Assembly: GCA_002733865.1 (NCBI GenBank)
Contig: NVXM01000001.1
Coordinates: 76,206 to 140,205, forward strand
Direction: 5' to 3'
DNA: 64,000 bases
From: Sphingopyxis sp.
GTDB lineage: Bacteria > Pseudomonadota > Alphaproteobacteria > Sphingomonadales > Sphingomonadaceae
Shown here: in pieces, positions 41,625 through 51,671 of the stretch
Position numbering within the stretch: the first letter of the stretch is position 1
How the letters are laid out: each line of letters opens with the position of its first letter
Made by a program: the position numbers and the translations under genes
Notes under the pieces: generated by a model
The model's input: only the letters and a program-made list of their open reading frames with translations
Database searches by the model: none
Told to the model about the DNA's origin: nothing

Positions 41625-42872
41625 ATGACAATCGAACGTAGCAGGAGATATGATGTGCTCATTGTCGGCGGCGGATCCGCCGGCATTGCGACTGCCGCCA
41701 GCATGCTGAAACGCGACGGCAGAATCTCGCTGGCGATTATCGACCCGGCCGAAGACCATTATTACCAGCCCGGCTGGACCATGGTGGGCGGCGGGGCCTT
41801 TTCCGCAGAATTTACCCATCGCAAGGAGAAAGACCTGATCCCGGCCCGGGCCGAATGGATACGGTCGGCAGCCGCCAGTTTTGATCCCGACAATAATGCC
41901 GTCACCACCGCCGACGGGCAGGAAATACATTATGACGTGCTGATCCTCTGTCCCGGTATCAAGCTCGACTGGGCGGCGATCGACGGCCTCCCCGAAACAC
42001 TGGGGAAAAACGGCGTCACGTCCAATTATCGCTTCGACCTCGCGCCCTATACCTATCGGCTGGTCAAGAATATGACCGGCGGCACCGCTCTGTTCACCCA
42101 GCCGCCGATGCCGATCAAATGCGCCGGTGCGCCGCAAAAGGCGATGTATCTCTCGTGTAGCCGATGGGAACGGGCCGGCGTCCTGGACAAGATTGACGTG
42201 CAGTTTCACAACAGCGGCGCGGTGCTGTTCGGCGTACAGGAATATGTGCCGGCGCTGATGGAATATGTCGAGCGCTACAACGCCCATCTGAACCTCGAGT
42301 CAAAGCTGGTCGCCATCGACGGTCCGGCGCAGATAGCAACCTTCGAACAGAAGCAGGGCGAAGAAACGAAGAGAGTGGACGTAAAATTCGACATGATCCA
42401 TGTTGTGCCGCCACAAATGGCCCCCGATTTCATCCGCTTCAGCCCGCTGGCTGCGGAAAGCGGCTTCGTCGATGTCGATCCGGCGACCCTGCGCCACCCG
42501 AAATATGACAATATTTTCGCGCTCGGCGACGCCTGCGCCGCACCCAACGCCAAGACGATGGCGGCCGTTCGCAAACAGGCCCCGATCGTTGCCGTCAATG
42601 CTCTGGCTGCGCTCGGCGGCAAGCCACCCGTGGCCGCTTATGATGGCTATGGCAGCTGTCCGCTGACCGTCGAACGGGGCAAAGTGGTGCTGGCAGAATT
42701 CGGCTATGGCGGCAAATTGCTGCCCAGCTTCCCCAACTGGCTGATCGACGGCACCCGGCCATCGCGGCTGTCGTGGCTGCTCAAGGACACGATCCTGCCC
42801 CCGGTCTACTGGCATGGCATGCTGAAGGGGCGCGAATGGAAGGTCAAACCGCACCGCATCGGATCGGATTGA
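41625..42872 (+). CDS. sqr: Sulfide:quinone oxidoreductase
   Basis: 415 aa flavoprotein. The FAD motif DVLIVGGGSAGIATAA lies at about 10-25, and redox cysteines occur at about 166 (MPIKCAGAPQK) and 345 (GYGSCPLTVE), the pair used by type II/SQOR enzymes; ALGDACAAPNAKT is the second FAD contact. It oxidises sulfide to sulfane sulfur at the membrane face and passes electrons to ubiquinone. Sulfur products go to the upstream persulfide enzyme; electrons can go to the downstream bd oxidase. GAAAGGA precedes the ATG. Confidence 0.93.
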   Translation: MTIERSRRYDVLIVGGGSAGIATAASMLKRDGRISLAIIDPAEDHYYQPGWTMVGGGAFSAEFTHRKEKDLIPARAEWIRSAAASFDPDNNAVTTADGQEIHYDVLILCPGIKLDWAAIDGLPETLGKNGVTSNYRFDLAPYTYRLVKNMTGGTALFTQPPMPIKCAGAPQKAMYLSCSRWERAGVLDKIDVQFHNSGAVLFGVQEYVPALMEYVERYNAHLNLESKLVAIDGPAQIATFEQKQGEETKRVDVKFDMIHVVPPQMAPDFIRFSPLAAESGFVDVDPATLRHPKYDNIFALGDACAAPNAKTMAAVRKQAPIVAVNALAALGGKPPVAAYDGYGSCPLTVERGKVVLAEFGYGGKLLPSFPNWLIDGTRPSRLSWLLKDTILPPVYWHGMLKGREWKVKPHRIGSD

Positions 42873-42880
42873 GCCATTCC

Positions 42881-44650
42881 ATGAAAATATCCCGCTATCT
42901 GCCAATCCTTGATTGGGGCAGCCATTATAACAGCACGACCCTGACCAATGACGGCGTCGCTGCGATCATTGTGACCATCATGTTGATTCCGCAAAGCCTC
43001 GCTTATGCCATGCTGGCCGGGCTACCGCCGGAAATCGGTCTCTATGCCTCGATCCTGCCGTTGATCGCCTATGCGATATTCGGCACCAGCCGGACTTTGG
43101 CAGTGGGTCCGGTCGCGGTTGTATCCCTGATGACTCTGACGGCCGCCAGCGCTGTCGCCGTTCCGGGCAGCGCGGACTTTATCGCGGCGGCGCTGGTCTT
43201 GGCACTATTGTCGGGCCTTTTCCTGCTGCTGCTGGGCATCTTCAAGCTCGGCTTCCTGGCCAATCTGCTTTCGCATCCGGTTGTCTCGGGCTTTATCACC
43301 GCCAGCGGCATTATCATCGCGACCAGCCAGCTGAAATCGATCTTTGGTATCAAGGCAAGCGGAGCGGCGATGCCGGAACTGGTTTCCAGCATTGTCTCCG
43401 CAATCGGCACGACCAATATGCCCACGCTGATCATCGGTGTTTCCGCGACCGCTTTTCTTTTCTGGGTCCGCAAAGGCCTCCGGCCACTTTTGATGCGCTT
43501 TGGCTTGCCAGCGCGCCCGGCGGAACTTGTCGCCAAGGCCGGTCCCATTGCTGCAGTCGCGATTTCCACCGTCGCCACGATCCTGCTCGGACTGGAAGCC
43601 CAGGGGGTTAAAGTCGTTGGCGATATCCCGCAAAGCCTGCCGCCGTTTTCCGTACCGCTGATTGATCTGGAACTATGGAAAACGCTGGCCGTGCCCGCCA
43701 TGCTGCTGAGCGTGATCGGCTTTGTCGAATCCGTTTCCGTCGGACAGACCTTGGCCGCCAAGCGGCGTCAGCGGATCGACCCGGACCAAGAACTGATCGG
43801 TCTCGGCGCAGCCAATATCTCTGCGGCTTTCTCCGGGGGCTATCCGGTCACCGGCGGCTTTGCCCGTTCGGTGGTCAATTTCGATGCCGGCGCGGAAACT
43901 CCCGCAGCCGGTGCCTTCACCGCCGTCGGCATCGCTCTGGCCGCCCTGTTTCTCACCCCGCTTCTCGCGTCGCTGCCGATCGCTACCCTGGCCGCGACGA
44001 TCATCGTCGCTGTGCTCAGCCTCGTCGACCTCAAGACCCCGCAGGCCATCTGGCGCTATTCGAAAATGGATTTTGCGGCGATGGCGGCCACTATCGGCGT
44101 TACCTTGCTCGCCGGCGTTGAGCCGGGCGTGATCGCCGGCGTCGGCCTCAGCCTCGCACTGTTCCTGTGGCGCAGTTCCCGCCCGCATGCCGCGATCGTC
44201 GGGCGGGTTCCCGAGACCGAGCATTTTCGCAACGTCAACCGCCACAAGGTATTCACCGACCCCCGCATCCTGACCATCCGCATCGACGAAAGCCTGACCT
44301 ATCTCAACGCTCGCTGGCTGGAGGAATTCCTGCTCGAACAGGTGGCCGAGCAGAAGACGGTCCGCCACGTCATATTGATGTGCTCGGCGGTCAATGCTAT
44401 CGATGCCTCGGCGCTGGAAAGCATCGAGGCGATAAACCACCGGCTCGAGGATGGCGGCATTTCGCTGCACCTTTCCGAAGTGAAGGGACCAGTGATGGAC
44501 CGGCTGAAACACTCCCATTTTCTCGAGCAACTGTCCGGCAAGATCTTCCTTTCGCAAAATGCAGCCTATTCGGCGTTAATTGCAATTGCGGATGCCGAGG
44601 ATGAAGCCGACACCGACCCCGACAACTGGATGGCCAGAGGCATGATATGA
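42881..44650 (+). CDS. SulP-family anion transporter with STAS domain
   Basis: 589 aa from the ATG at 42881; the longer frame begins inside sqr. About 10-12 membrane helices with the SulP signature AYAMLAGLPPEIGLYASILP near the start, then a C-terminal STAS domain (about 445-570, VNAIDASALESIEAIN). SulP proteins move sulfate, bicarbonate or similar anions. In this operon, export of the sulfite or sulfate made from sulfide is plausible but not shown. Its stop overlaps cydA by 4 bp. Confidence 0.9.
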   Translation: MKISRYLPILDWGSHYNSTTLTNDGVAAIIVTIMLIPQSLAYAMLAGLPPEIGLYASILPLIAYAIFGTSRTLAVGPVAVVSLMTLTAASAVAVPGSADFIAAALVLALLSGLFLLLLGIFKLGFLANLLSHPVVSGFITASGIIIATSQLKSIFGIKASGAAMPELVSSIVSAIGTTNMPTLIIGVSATAFLFWVRKGLRPLLMRFGLPARPAELVAKAGPIAAVAISTVATILLGLEAQGVKVVGDIPQSLPPFSVPLIDLELWKTLAVPAMLLSVIGFVESVSVGQTLAAKRRQRIDPDQELIGLGAANISAAFSGGYPVTGGFARSVVNFDAGAETPAAGAFTAVGIALAALFLTPLLASLPIATLAATIIVAVLSLVDLKTPQAIWRYSKMDFAAMAATIGVTLLAGVEPGVIAGVGLSLALFLWRSSRPHAAIVGRVPETEHFRNVNRHKVFTDPRILTIRIDESLTYLNARWLEEFLLEQVAEQKTVRHVILMCSAVNAIDASALESIEAINHRLEDGGISLHLSEVKGPVMDRLKHSHFLEQLSGKIFLSQNAAYSALIAIADAEDEADTDPDNWMARGMI

Positions 44651-46068
44651 TGGAAAACGATCTCGCAATCAATTTGGCGCGGGCGCAATTTGCCTTCACC
44701 GTCAGCTTCCACTTCCTGTTTCCCGCCTTCACTATCGGCATCGCCAGCTATCTCGCGGTGCTGGAAGGCCTGTGGCTGAAAACGGACAAGGGCGTCTACG
44801 CCAATCTCTACCGCTACTGGCTGAAGATTTTTGCGGTGGTGTTCGCCATGGGCGTCGTCTCCGGCATCGTCATGTCCTACCAGTTCGGCACCAACTGGTC
44901 GGTATTTTCCGACAAGGCCGGACCGGTGATCGGCCCGCTCATGGCCTATGAAGTGCTGACCGCCTTTTTCCTCGAGGCCGGTTTTCTCGGCGTGATGCTG
45001 TTCGGGATCAACAAGGTCGGCCGCAAGCTGCATTTTGTCGCAACGCTGGCCGTGGCCGTAGGTACCTTCATCTCCGCCTTCTGGATCCTGTCGGTCAACA
45101 GCTGGATGCAGACCCCGGTCGGCTATGCGATCAACGATGTCGGGCAATTCGTCCCGGCGACCGGGTGGTGGGACATCATCTGGAACCCGAGCTTCCCCTA
45201 TCGGCTGGTTCACACGGTGCTGGCCGCCTATCTGACCACCGCCTTTGCGGTCGGTGCCGTCGGTGCCTGGCATCTGCTCAAAGACCGGACCAACCCCGGT
45301 GCCCGCAAGATGTTCTCGATGGCGATGTGGATGGCCGCGCTGGTGGCTCCGGCCCAGATATTCATGGGCGATCTGCACGGGCTGAATACGCTTGAGCATC
45401 AGCCCGCGAAAGTGATGGCGATGGAAGGCCATTATCAGAGCCACCCCGATGGCGCGCCGCTGATCCTGTTCGGCATTCCCAACAGCAAGGAAAAACGCGT
45501 CGATTATGCGATCGAGATACCAAAAGCCTCCTCGCTGATCCTCAAGCATGACCTGAATGCGCCGCTCGCCGGACTGGACACGATACCCGAAGCCGACCAG
45601 CCGCCGGTCGGCATCGTCTTCTGGGCCTTCCGGATCATGGTCGGTCTCGGCTTCGCCATGCTCGGTCTCGGACTGTGGAGCCTGATCGCCCGGGCGCGCA
45701 AGAAGCTCTACGACTGGCCCTGGCTGCACCGCGCGGCGCTGGTGATGGGGCCATCGGGATTCATCGCCGTACTCGCCGGCTGGGTCACCACCGAGGTCGG
45801 CCGCCAGCCGTTCACTGTCTATGGCCTGCTGCGCACCAGCGAGAGCGCCGCACCGCTCGACGCGCCGGCGGTTGCCGCGTCGCTGCTGGCTTTTGTCGTC
45901 GTATATTTCATCGTCTTCGGAGCAGGGATCGTCTATCTGTTCAAACTGGCGGCGAAAACACCCGAAGCCCACGAACCAACGCCCGACGACGCGCCCATAC
46001 GCTCGGCAGGGACAACCCCGGCAGCGGCGGTGCTCGAAGGCGATCATACGGAAGGAGCAGCGTCATGA
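44647..46068 (+). CDS. cydA: Cytochrome bd-type quinol oxidase subunit I
   Basis: 473 aa with nine or so helices. The heme ligand His near residue 22 (VSFHFLFPAFTIG), a second in RLVHTVLAAY, and GRQPFTVYGLLRT are present. The quinol loop is short, as in the cyanide-insensitive (CIO) group. bd oxidases resist sulfide, which inhibits heme-copper oxidases, so the gene's place behind sqr makes sense. It overlaps sulP and cydB by 4 bp each. Confidence 0.95.
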   Translation: MMENDLAINLARAQFAFTVSFHFLFPAFTIGIASYLAVLEGLWLKTDKGVYANLYRYWLKIFAVVFAMGVVSGIVMSYQFGTNWSVFSDKAGPVIGPLMAYEVLTAFFLEAGFLGVMLFGINKVGRKLHFVATLAVAVGTFISAFWILSVNSWMQTPVGYAINDVGQFVPATGWWDIIWNPSFPYRLVHTVLAAYLTTAFAVGAVGAWHLLKDRTNPGARKMFSMAMWMAALVAPAQIFMGDLHGLNTLEHQPAKVMAMEGHYQSHPDGAPLILFGIPNSKEKRVDYAIEIPKASSLILKHDLNAPLAGLDTIPEADQPPVGIVFWAFRIMVGLGFAMLGLGLWSLIARARKKLYDWPWLHRAALVMGPSGFIAVLAGWVTTEVGRQPFTVYGLLRTSESAAPLDAPAVAASLLAFVVVYFIVFGAGIVYLFKLAAKTPEAHEPTPDDAPIRSAGTTPAAAVLEGDHTEGAAS

Positions 46069-47069
46069 ACGGCATCGACCTGACCGTCATCTGGGCCGGC
46101 ATCATCGCCTTTGCCGTGGTCGTCTATGTAATCATGGACGGCTTCGATCTCGGCATCGGCATCCTGTTCCCCAATTTCAAGGTCGGCCCGGATCGGGATA
46201 CCGCAATGAACAGCATCGCGCCGGTCTGGGATGGCAATGAAACCTGGCTCGTGCTGGGCGGCGGCGGGTTATTGGCGGCTTTCCCGCTCGCCTATGCGAT
46301 CATCCTGCCAGCGCTCTATGCGCCGCTGATCGCCATGCTGCTGGGACTGGTGCTGCGCGGCGTGGCCTTTGAATTTCGCTGGCGCGACCCCGCTCACCGG
46401 GCCCGCTGGGATCTCGCCTTTACCGTCGGTTCAGTGATCGCGACCTTTGCCCAGGGCATCACGCTAGGCGCCCTGCTCCAGGGAATCACGGTCGAAGGCC
46501 GCGCCTATGCCGGCGGCTGGTGGGAATGGCTGACCTCGTTCAGCCTGCTGACCGGCTTCGCCCTGCTCGCCGGCTATGCCCTGCTCGGCTGCTGCTGGCT
46601 GATCTGGAAGACCGAGGGCTCCTTGCAGCGCCAGTGCTACAGCTACGCTGGCCGCCTTGGTATCCTGTTGCTCGTCGCCATCGCTGCCGTCAGCATCGTA
46701 ACACCTTTTCTCGAGGCAGAATATTATACGCGCTGGCTCGCCTATCCGGGCGTCATTGCTACCGCCCAGATTCCGCTCGCGACGCTGGTCGTCTCGGTCC
46801 TGTTCTTCCGCAGCCTGTCCAAACGGCAGGAAGCCGCGCCCTTCTTCTATGCGCTAGGCCTATTCGGACTAAGCCTCGTCGGATTGGCGGTGTCGATGTG
46901 GCCCGATGTGATCCCGGGCCGGATCACGATCTGGGAAGCTGCCGCCCCTTATGAAAGCCAGCTGTTCATGCTGGTTGGCGCGGCGATCATGGTGCCGATC
47001 ATTCTCGCCTACACCGCCTGGGCCTATTGGGTGTTCCGCGGCAAGGTCGGATCGGACGGTTACCACTAG
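46065..47069 (+). CDS. cydB: Cytochrome bd-type quinol oxidase subunit II
   Basis: 334 aa from the ATG at 46065; upstream extension in the same frame is a cydA shadow. Eight or so helices with the family start VVVYVIMDGFDLGIGILFP and WDGNETWLVLGGGGL. It partners CydA in quinol oxidation. Its stop TAG overlaps the GTG of the small downstream gene by one base. Confidence 0.95.
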   Translation: MNGIDLTVIWAGIIAFAVVVYVIMDGFDLGIGILFPNFKVGPDRDTAMNSIAPVWDGNETWLVLGGGGLLAAFPLAYAIILPALYAPLIAMLLGLVLRGVAFEFRWRDPAHRARWDLAFTVGSVIATFAQGITLGALLQGITVEGRAYAGGWWEWLTSFSLLTGFALLAGYALLGCCWLIWKTEGSLQRQCYSYAGRLGILLLVAIAAVSIVTPFLEAEYYTRWLAYPGVIATAQIPLATLVVSVLFFRSLSKRQEAAPFFYALGLFGLSLVGLAVSMWPDVIPGRITIWEAAAPYESQLFMLVGAAIMVPIILAYTAWAYWVFRGKVGSDGYH

Positions 47070-47218
47070 TGGCTTTCGATCCGCTCTCGTCAAAAGGCAA
47101 AACCGCCGATCACGCGCCCCTGCCCAAACGCCTGCTCTGGATGCTGGTATATTGGGCGATGGGGGTGCTGGTGATCGGTACGGTCGGCTTTTTCATCCGC
47201 TTCTGGATCAAGACCTGA
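47069..47218 (+). CDS. DUF2474-type small subunit of cytochrome bd
   Basis: 49 aa from the GTG at 47069, overlapping the cydB stop. A basic stretch is followed by one membrane helix (WMLVYWAMGVLVIGTVGFFI). Single-helix proteins of this kind (DUF2474, comparable to CydX) follow cydB in CIO operons and support assembly. The longer open frame upstream is inside cydB. Confidence 0.8.
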   Translation: MAFDPLSSKGKTADHAPLPKRLLWMLVYWAMGVLVIGTVGFFIRFWIKT

Positions 47219-47244
47219 CGCATCGTTCCGGCTCAGCCTGTCGC

Positions 47245-50049
47245 TTAATGCGCCTCGTCCCAGCTCTTTCCCGTGCCGATATCCACATCCAGCGGCACGG
47301 ATAGTTTCACCGCCGGTTCGGCTGCGCCGGACATGACAGTGCGGATCACCTGGCTGGCGGCTTTCACATCACCCTCGGGCACCTCGAACACCAGTTCATC
47401 GTGCACCTGCATCAACATTTTGACATCGCTGAGTCCGGCCTCGTCCAGCGCCGGGCTCATGCGCGCCATGGCGCGTTTGATTATGTCAGCGCTGGTGCCC
47501 TGGATCGGCGCATTGATCGCGGCGCGTTCGCTGCCCTGCCGCTCGGCCTGATTGGGCGACTTGATCCGCTCGAACCAGGTCTTGCGACCGAATAATGTTT
47601 CCGTATAGCCGGTCTCGCGCACCGACTGCAGCGTCGTCGAGATATATTGGTTGATGCCGGGAAAGCGCTCGAAATAGGTGTCGATCATCGCCTGTGCCTC
47701 ATCCGCATCGACTTCCAGCCGCTTCGCCAGACCCCAGCGGGAAATGCCATAGAGGATCGCGAAATTGATCGTCTTGGCGCGCGCGCGGGCATCGCGGTCT
47801 TCAGAGCCGAACAGCTCCCTCGCCGTGCGGTTATGAATGTCCTCGCCGTTCGCAAACGCCTCTTTCAACGTCTCCACATCGGCGATATGCGCCGCCAGCC
47901 GCAGTTCGATCTGGCTATAATCGGCAGCGAGAATGACGTTGCCGGGCGCGGCGACAAAGGCTTGGCGGATCTGCCGCCCAATCTCCGTCCGGATCGGAAT
48001 ATTCTGCAGATTGGGCTCGGTCGAGGAGAGCCGCCCGGTCTGCGCGCCGCTCAGCGAATAGGACGTGTGGACCCGTCCGGTTTTTTCGTTGATCTGCTCC
48101 TGCAGAGCATCGGTATAGGTCGATTTCAGCTTCGAAAGCTGCCGCCAGTCGACAACCTTCTGGGCAATCGGCTCGCCATCACCCGCCAGTCGCTCAAGCA
48201 CCGTGACATCGGTCGAATATTGGCCAGACTTGCCTTTCTTGCCACCCTTCAGCCCAAGCTTGCCGAACAGGATTTCGCCCAATTGCTTGGGGCTGCCGAT
48301 CGAGAAACTCTCTCCGGCCAGTTCGTGGATCTGCTGCTCCAGCTTCTCCATTTCCTCGGCAAAGGTGGCCGACAGCCGCGACAGCTCCTCGCGGTCGACC
48401 AGCACGCCGGTCTCTTCCATTTTCGCAATCACCGGCACCAACGGCCGGTCGACCATCTGATACACTCGCGTCGCCCGTTCCGGGGCCATCCGCAAGCGCA
48501 GGATTTCCCAGAGGCGGAGCGTCACATCGGCATCTTCCGCGCCATATTCGGTGGCCTTGTCGAGCGGCACCTCGGCAAAGCCGATCGCTTTCTTGCCGGT
48601 GCCGGTCAGCGATTTGAAGCTGATGCATTCATGCCCGAGATGCTGTTTCGCCAATTCATCCATGCCATGCCCATGCAGACCCGCATCGAGGTTGAAGCTC
48701 ATCACCAGCGTGTCGTCAAACGGCGCGATCCGGATATCATGCTGGGCCAGCACACCCATGTCATATTTCAGATTCTGCCCGACCTTGAGCACCGCATCAT
48801 CCTCAAGCAGCGGTTTCAGTTTCGCCAGCGCGTCGTCGAGACCGATCTGGTCGGGGGTCTCGCCAAACATGTCACCGCTGCCATGGCCGAGCGGGATATA
48901 GCAGGCCTGATTGGCACCCGTGGCAAGACAGACACCAACGATCCGGGCGGTGACGCTTTCGAGGCTGTCGGTCTCCAGATCGACCGCGCAGACGCCTTGT
49001 TCGGTAGCACGCGCAATCCACTGGTCGAGTGCGTCGACCGTCTGCACACATTCATATTTCGACCGGTCGATCGCCGGGGCCTCGGGCATTTTGGCAACCG
49101 CCTCGGCGGGAGCGCTGTCGCCTATATCCGGATTCTGCGGCTCGGCATGGCCGTCACCGCCCAGCTTGCGGAGCAGGCTGTTGAAGCCGTGATGCGACAG
49201 AAACTCGCGCAACGGCGCATCGGGAATATCCCGGATGAGAAAACTCTCGAGCGTATCAGGCAGCGGACAATCTTCGCGCAAAGTCACCAGCACCCGCGAC
49301 AATCGTGCCTGCTCCGCAAATTCGATCAGATTGTCGCGCATCTTCGATTTCTTCATCTCCGGCGCGGCCGCCAGCACGCTTTCGATATCGCCAAATTCGT
49401 TGATCAGTTTTGCTGCCGTTTTCGGTCCAATGCCGGGGACGCCCGGGATATTGTCGGAGCTGTCGCCCATCAGGCCGAGAACATCACCCAATTTTTCCGG
49501 TCCGACGCCAAATTTTTCGTCGACCGTCATCTGGTTCATGCGCGCATTTTTCATCGTATCGAGCATATCGACGCGGCTGTCGGCGGTCGGCTCGATGAGC
49601 TGCATCAGATCCTTGTCGGACGAAACGATGGTGACTTTCCATCCTGCTTCGAGCGCCGCCTTGGTATAGGATGCAATCATGTCGTCGGCCTCGACATTCT
49701 CTTCCTCGATCAAGGGGAGCGAGAAGGCGCGCGTCGCATCACGGATCATCGGGAACTGCGGCTTCAGATCCTCGGGCGCTTCCGGACGGTTCGCCTTATA
49801 CTGGTCGTAAAGATCGTTGCGGAAACTGGTTCCCGCTTTGTCGAGCACCACCGCCATATGCGTCGGGCCGTCGGCCTTGTTCAGTTCATCGGCGAGCTTC
49901 CACAACATTGTCGTATAGCCATAGACCGCGCCGACCGGCTCGCCCCGCACATTGGTCAGCGGCGGCAGGCGGTGATAGGCCCGGAAAATATAGGCCGAGC
50001 CGTCAACGAGATAGAGGTGGCTGGTCTTGCTGTCTGAACTGTCCGTCAT
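47245..50049 (-). CDS. polA: DNA polymerase I
   Basis: 934 aa, full length. The N-terminal 5'-3' exonuclease (LYLVDGSAYIFRAYHRLPPL; GLMGDSSDNIPGVPGIGPKT), the 3'-5' exonuclease with intact AVDLETDSLES, and the polymerase domain (AADYSQIELRLAAHI, RAKTINFAILYG, MLMQVHDELVFEVP) are all present, so proofreading seems active. It does repair and Okazaki-fragment processing. It is convergent with the cyd operon and stands as a single gene. Confidence 0.98.
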   Translation of the reverse strand: MTDSSDSKTSHLYLVDGSAYIFRAYHRLPPLTNVRGEPVGAVYGYTTMLWKLADELNKADGPTHMAVVLDKAGTSFRNDLYDQYKANRPEAPEDLKPQFPMIRDATRAFSLPLIEEENVEADDMIASYTKAALEAGWKVTIVSSDKDLMQLIEPTADSRVDMLDTMKNARMNQMTVDEKFGVGPEKLGDVLGLMGDSSDNIPGVPGIGPKTAAKLINEFGDIESVLAAAPEMKKSKMRDNLIEFAEQARLSRVLVTLREDCPLPDTLESFLIRDIPDAPLREFLSHHGFNSLLRKLGGDGHAEPQNPDIGDSAPAEAVAKMPEAPAIDRSKYECVQTVDALDQWIARATEQGVCAVDLETDSLESVTARIVGVCLATGANQACYIPLGHGSGDMFGETPDQIGLDDALAKLKPLLEDDAVLKVGQNLKYDMGVLAQHDIRIAPFDDTLVMSFNLDAGLHGHGMDELAKQHLGHECISFKSLTGTGKKAIGFAEVPLDKATEYGAEDADVTLRLWEILRLRMAPERATRVYQMVDRPLVPVIAKMEETGVLVDREELSRLSATFAEEMEKLEQQIHELAGESFSIGSPKQLGEILFGKLGLKGGKKGKSGQYSTDVTVLERLAGDGEPIAQKVVDWRQLSKLKSTYTDALQEQINEKTGRVHTSYSLSGAQTGRLSSTEPNLQNIPIRTEIGRQIRQAFVAAPGNVILAADYSQIELRLAAHIADVETLKEAFANGEDIHNRTARELFGSEDRDARARAKTINFAILYGISRWGLAKRLEVDADEAQAMIDTYFERFPGINQYISTTLQSVRETGYTETLFGRKTWFERIKSPNQAERQGSERAAINAPIQGTSADIIKRAMARMSPALDEAGLSDVKMLMQVHDELVFEVPEGDVKAASQVIRTVMSGAAEPAVKLSVPLDVDIGTGKSWDEAH

Positions 50050-50099
50050 GGTAGCGAGCTCTAGCAGCGCCAGACGGCCGCGTCATTTCAAATTCTGCG

Positions 50100-50960
50100 T
50101 CACATGAAATTTGAATAGAGTGGTACCGGCTCTGAATCCTGCTTCTTTTTGTTGATGGGCTGCGGCTTGCCCTTCATGCCCGGCTCAAACAAAACCACCT
50201 TGTTGCGTCCCTGCCGTTTGGCAGCGAATAGCGCGGTGTCAGCATTCCCCAGAAGGGTCCCTCGCTCCTGATGCGCGGCGACAGCGGTCAGGCCGATGCT
50301 GACAGTGATCACATGGCGCATCTTTTCAACAGGTTCAAAAATGGTCTTTTCGATCTCATGACGAATGATTTCACCGATAATGCGGCCTTCCGGTACGCTG
50401 GTGGCTGGCAGGAACACGCCAAATTCCTCACCGCCAATACGCCCCACCAGATCGTTCTCGCGCAGAGTGTCGCGGAACACATTGCCGAGGAGCGATAGCG
50501 CCTTGTCGCCAACCGGATGTCCGAAATTGTCATTTATATGCTTGAAATGATCGACATCCACGATCATCAGTACGTGGGGGCTGCCCTCGAGATGCTCGGC
50601 TGTACGCAATTTATCGAGCTGGGTAAAAAAGCTGTCGCGGCTCAGCAAGCCGGTCATTCCATCGTAATTGGCCCTCAATTCGAGCGCCTTGTTGGCAATG
50701 CGCAAACGGGCCTGGGTTTCCTGCAATCGGTTGGTTATGCAAAAAAGCTCGAACCGCTGTTTCGACATATGCAGTCCCAGAGGAACAGTGATCGCCCACG
50801 GGATCAGAAAAGACATGTTGATCGCTGCCCAAAAGCGTTCGTCCACACCGAAGAATATGAAATAGACGGTCCCAGTAAACGTAACCGACAACAATGCCGC
50901 GATCGCCGAGATGATCGCCGTTTGTCGAACCGGCGACAAGCTGGACAATGTTTTTTTCAT
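50100..50960 (-). CDS. Membrane diguanylate cyclase
   Basis: 286 aa. Two N-terminal helices (AIISAIAALLSVTFTGTVYF and NMSFLIPWAITVPLGL), a short coiled coil, then GGDEF (about 110-270) with DGMTGLLSRDSFFTQLD and an intact GRIGGEEFGVFLPA. No sensor domain outside the membrane is present. It should make cyclic di-GMP. A possible small hairpin (TTCAAATT/AATTTGAA) overlaps its 3' end. Confidence 0.93.
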   Translation of the reverse strand: MKKTLSSLSPVRQTAIISAIAALLSVTFTGTVYFIFFGVDERFWAAINMSFLIPWAITVPLGLHMSKQRFELFCITNRLQETQARLRIANKALELRANYDGMTGLLSRDSFFTQLDKLRTAEHLEGSPHVLMIVDVDHFKHINDNFGHPVGDKALSLLGNVFRDTLRENDLVGRIGGEEFGVFLPATSVPEGRIIGEIIRHEIEKTIFEPVEKMRHVITVSIGLTAVAAHQERGTLLGNADTALFAAKRQGRNKVVLFEPGMKGKPQPINKKKQDSEPVPLYSNFM

Positions 50961-51200
50961 GAATTCGCCAATTAGCAGGAATATCTTGAACGGCTATGCA
51001 GAGCCATGGTTAAGATACTGACAAGAGATGCCACTAAAATTGTTCAGAAATGGGACCGATGCCCATTTATCATGGGCCGGGAACACTACGGGAGCGAGAC
51101 AATCGGGTCTTTTGACTTGCCATTGGACCATCGCTAGACACGCTGCACGGGTCGATCAGTTCCCGCAGGATCACCCTGTTTCCAACCCGGAGATTGCCGA

Positions 51201-51617
51201 ATGACCATACCGATTATTGCGGCCGTTGCCGGAGCACTGCTCATCATCCTGCAGGCAATTTTGATGATCCTGGTCGGCGCGCACCGCATCCGCAACCGGA
51301 TCAGCCTGGGAACCGGCGACGATCCGGCGCTGGAGCGCAAGATCCGCAGGCATGGCAATCTGGCCGAAAATGCCGCGCTGTTCATCGTCGTATTGGCATT
51401 GGCCGAAATGACCGTGGTACCGAATGATGTCGTTGCGATCATTGCGGTCATCTTTGTCGTCGGCCGCGTGCTTCATGCCATTGCCCTGTCGCCCTTCGCC
51501 AGCGCCGAAGCCTCCAGTGGCGGCAAGTTTTTCGCGGCTCTCCGGGCGATTGGCGCGTTCAGCACATTTGGCTGTTTCATCGCGCTCGGCCTCTGTCTGC
51601 TAGCCGGCATTTTCTAG
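51201..51617 (+). CDS. MAPEG-family membrane protein
   Basis: 138 aa with four helices and the family pattern RKIRRHGNLAENAALFIVVL and GRVLHAIAL. MAPEG proteins are small membrane enzymes linked to glutathione or lipid peroxide chemistry; the bacterial function is often unclear. CCGGAGATT lies ahead of the start. It is a single gene between oppositely oriented neighbours. Confidence 0.88.
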   Translation: MTIPIIAAVAGALLIILQAILMILVGAHRIRNRISLGTGDDPALERKIRRHGNLAENAALFIVVLALAEMTVVPNDVVAIIAVIFVVGRVLHAIALSPFASAEASSGGKFFAALRAIGAFSTFGCFIALGLCLLAGIF

Positions 51618-51671
51618 ACGCGCAGAGCGTCATCGCCAGCAAGAGTGGTGATAGGGCAATGGGGTCCGAAT

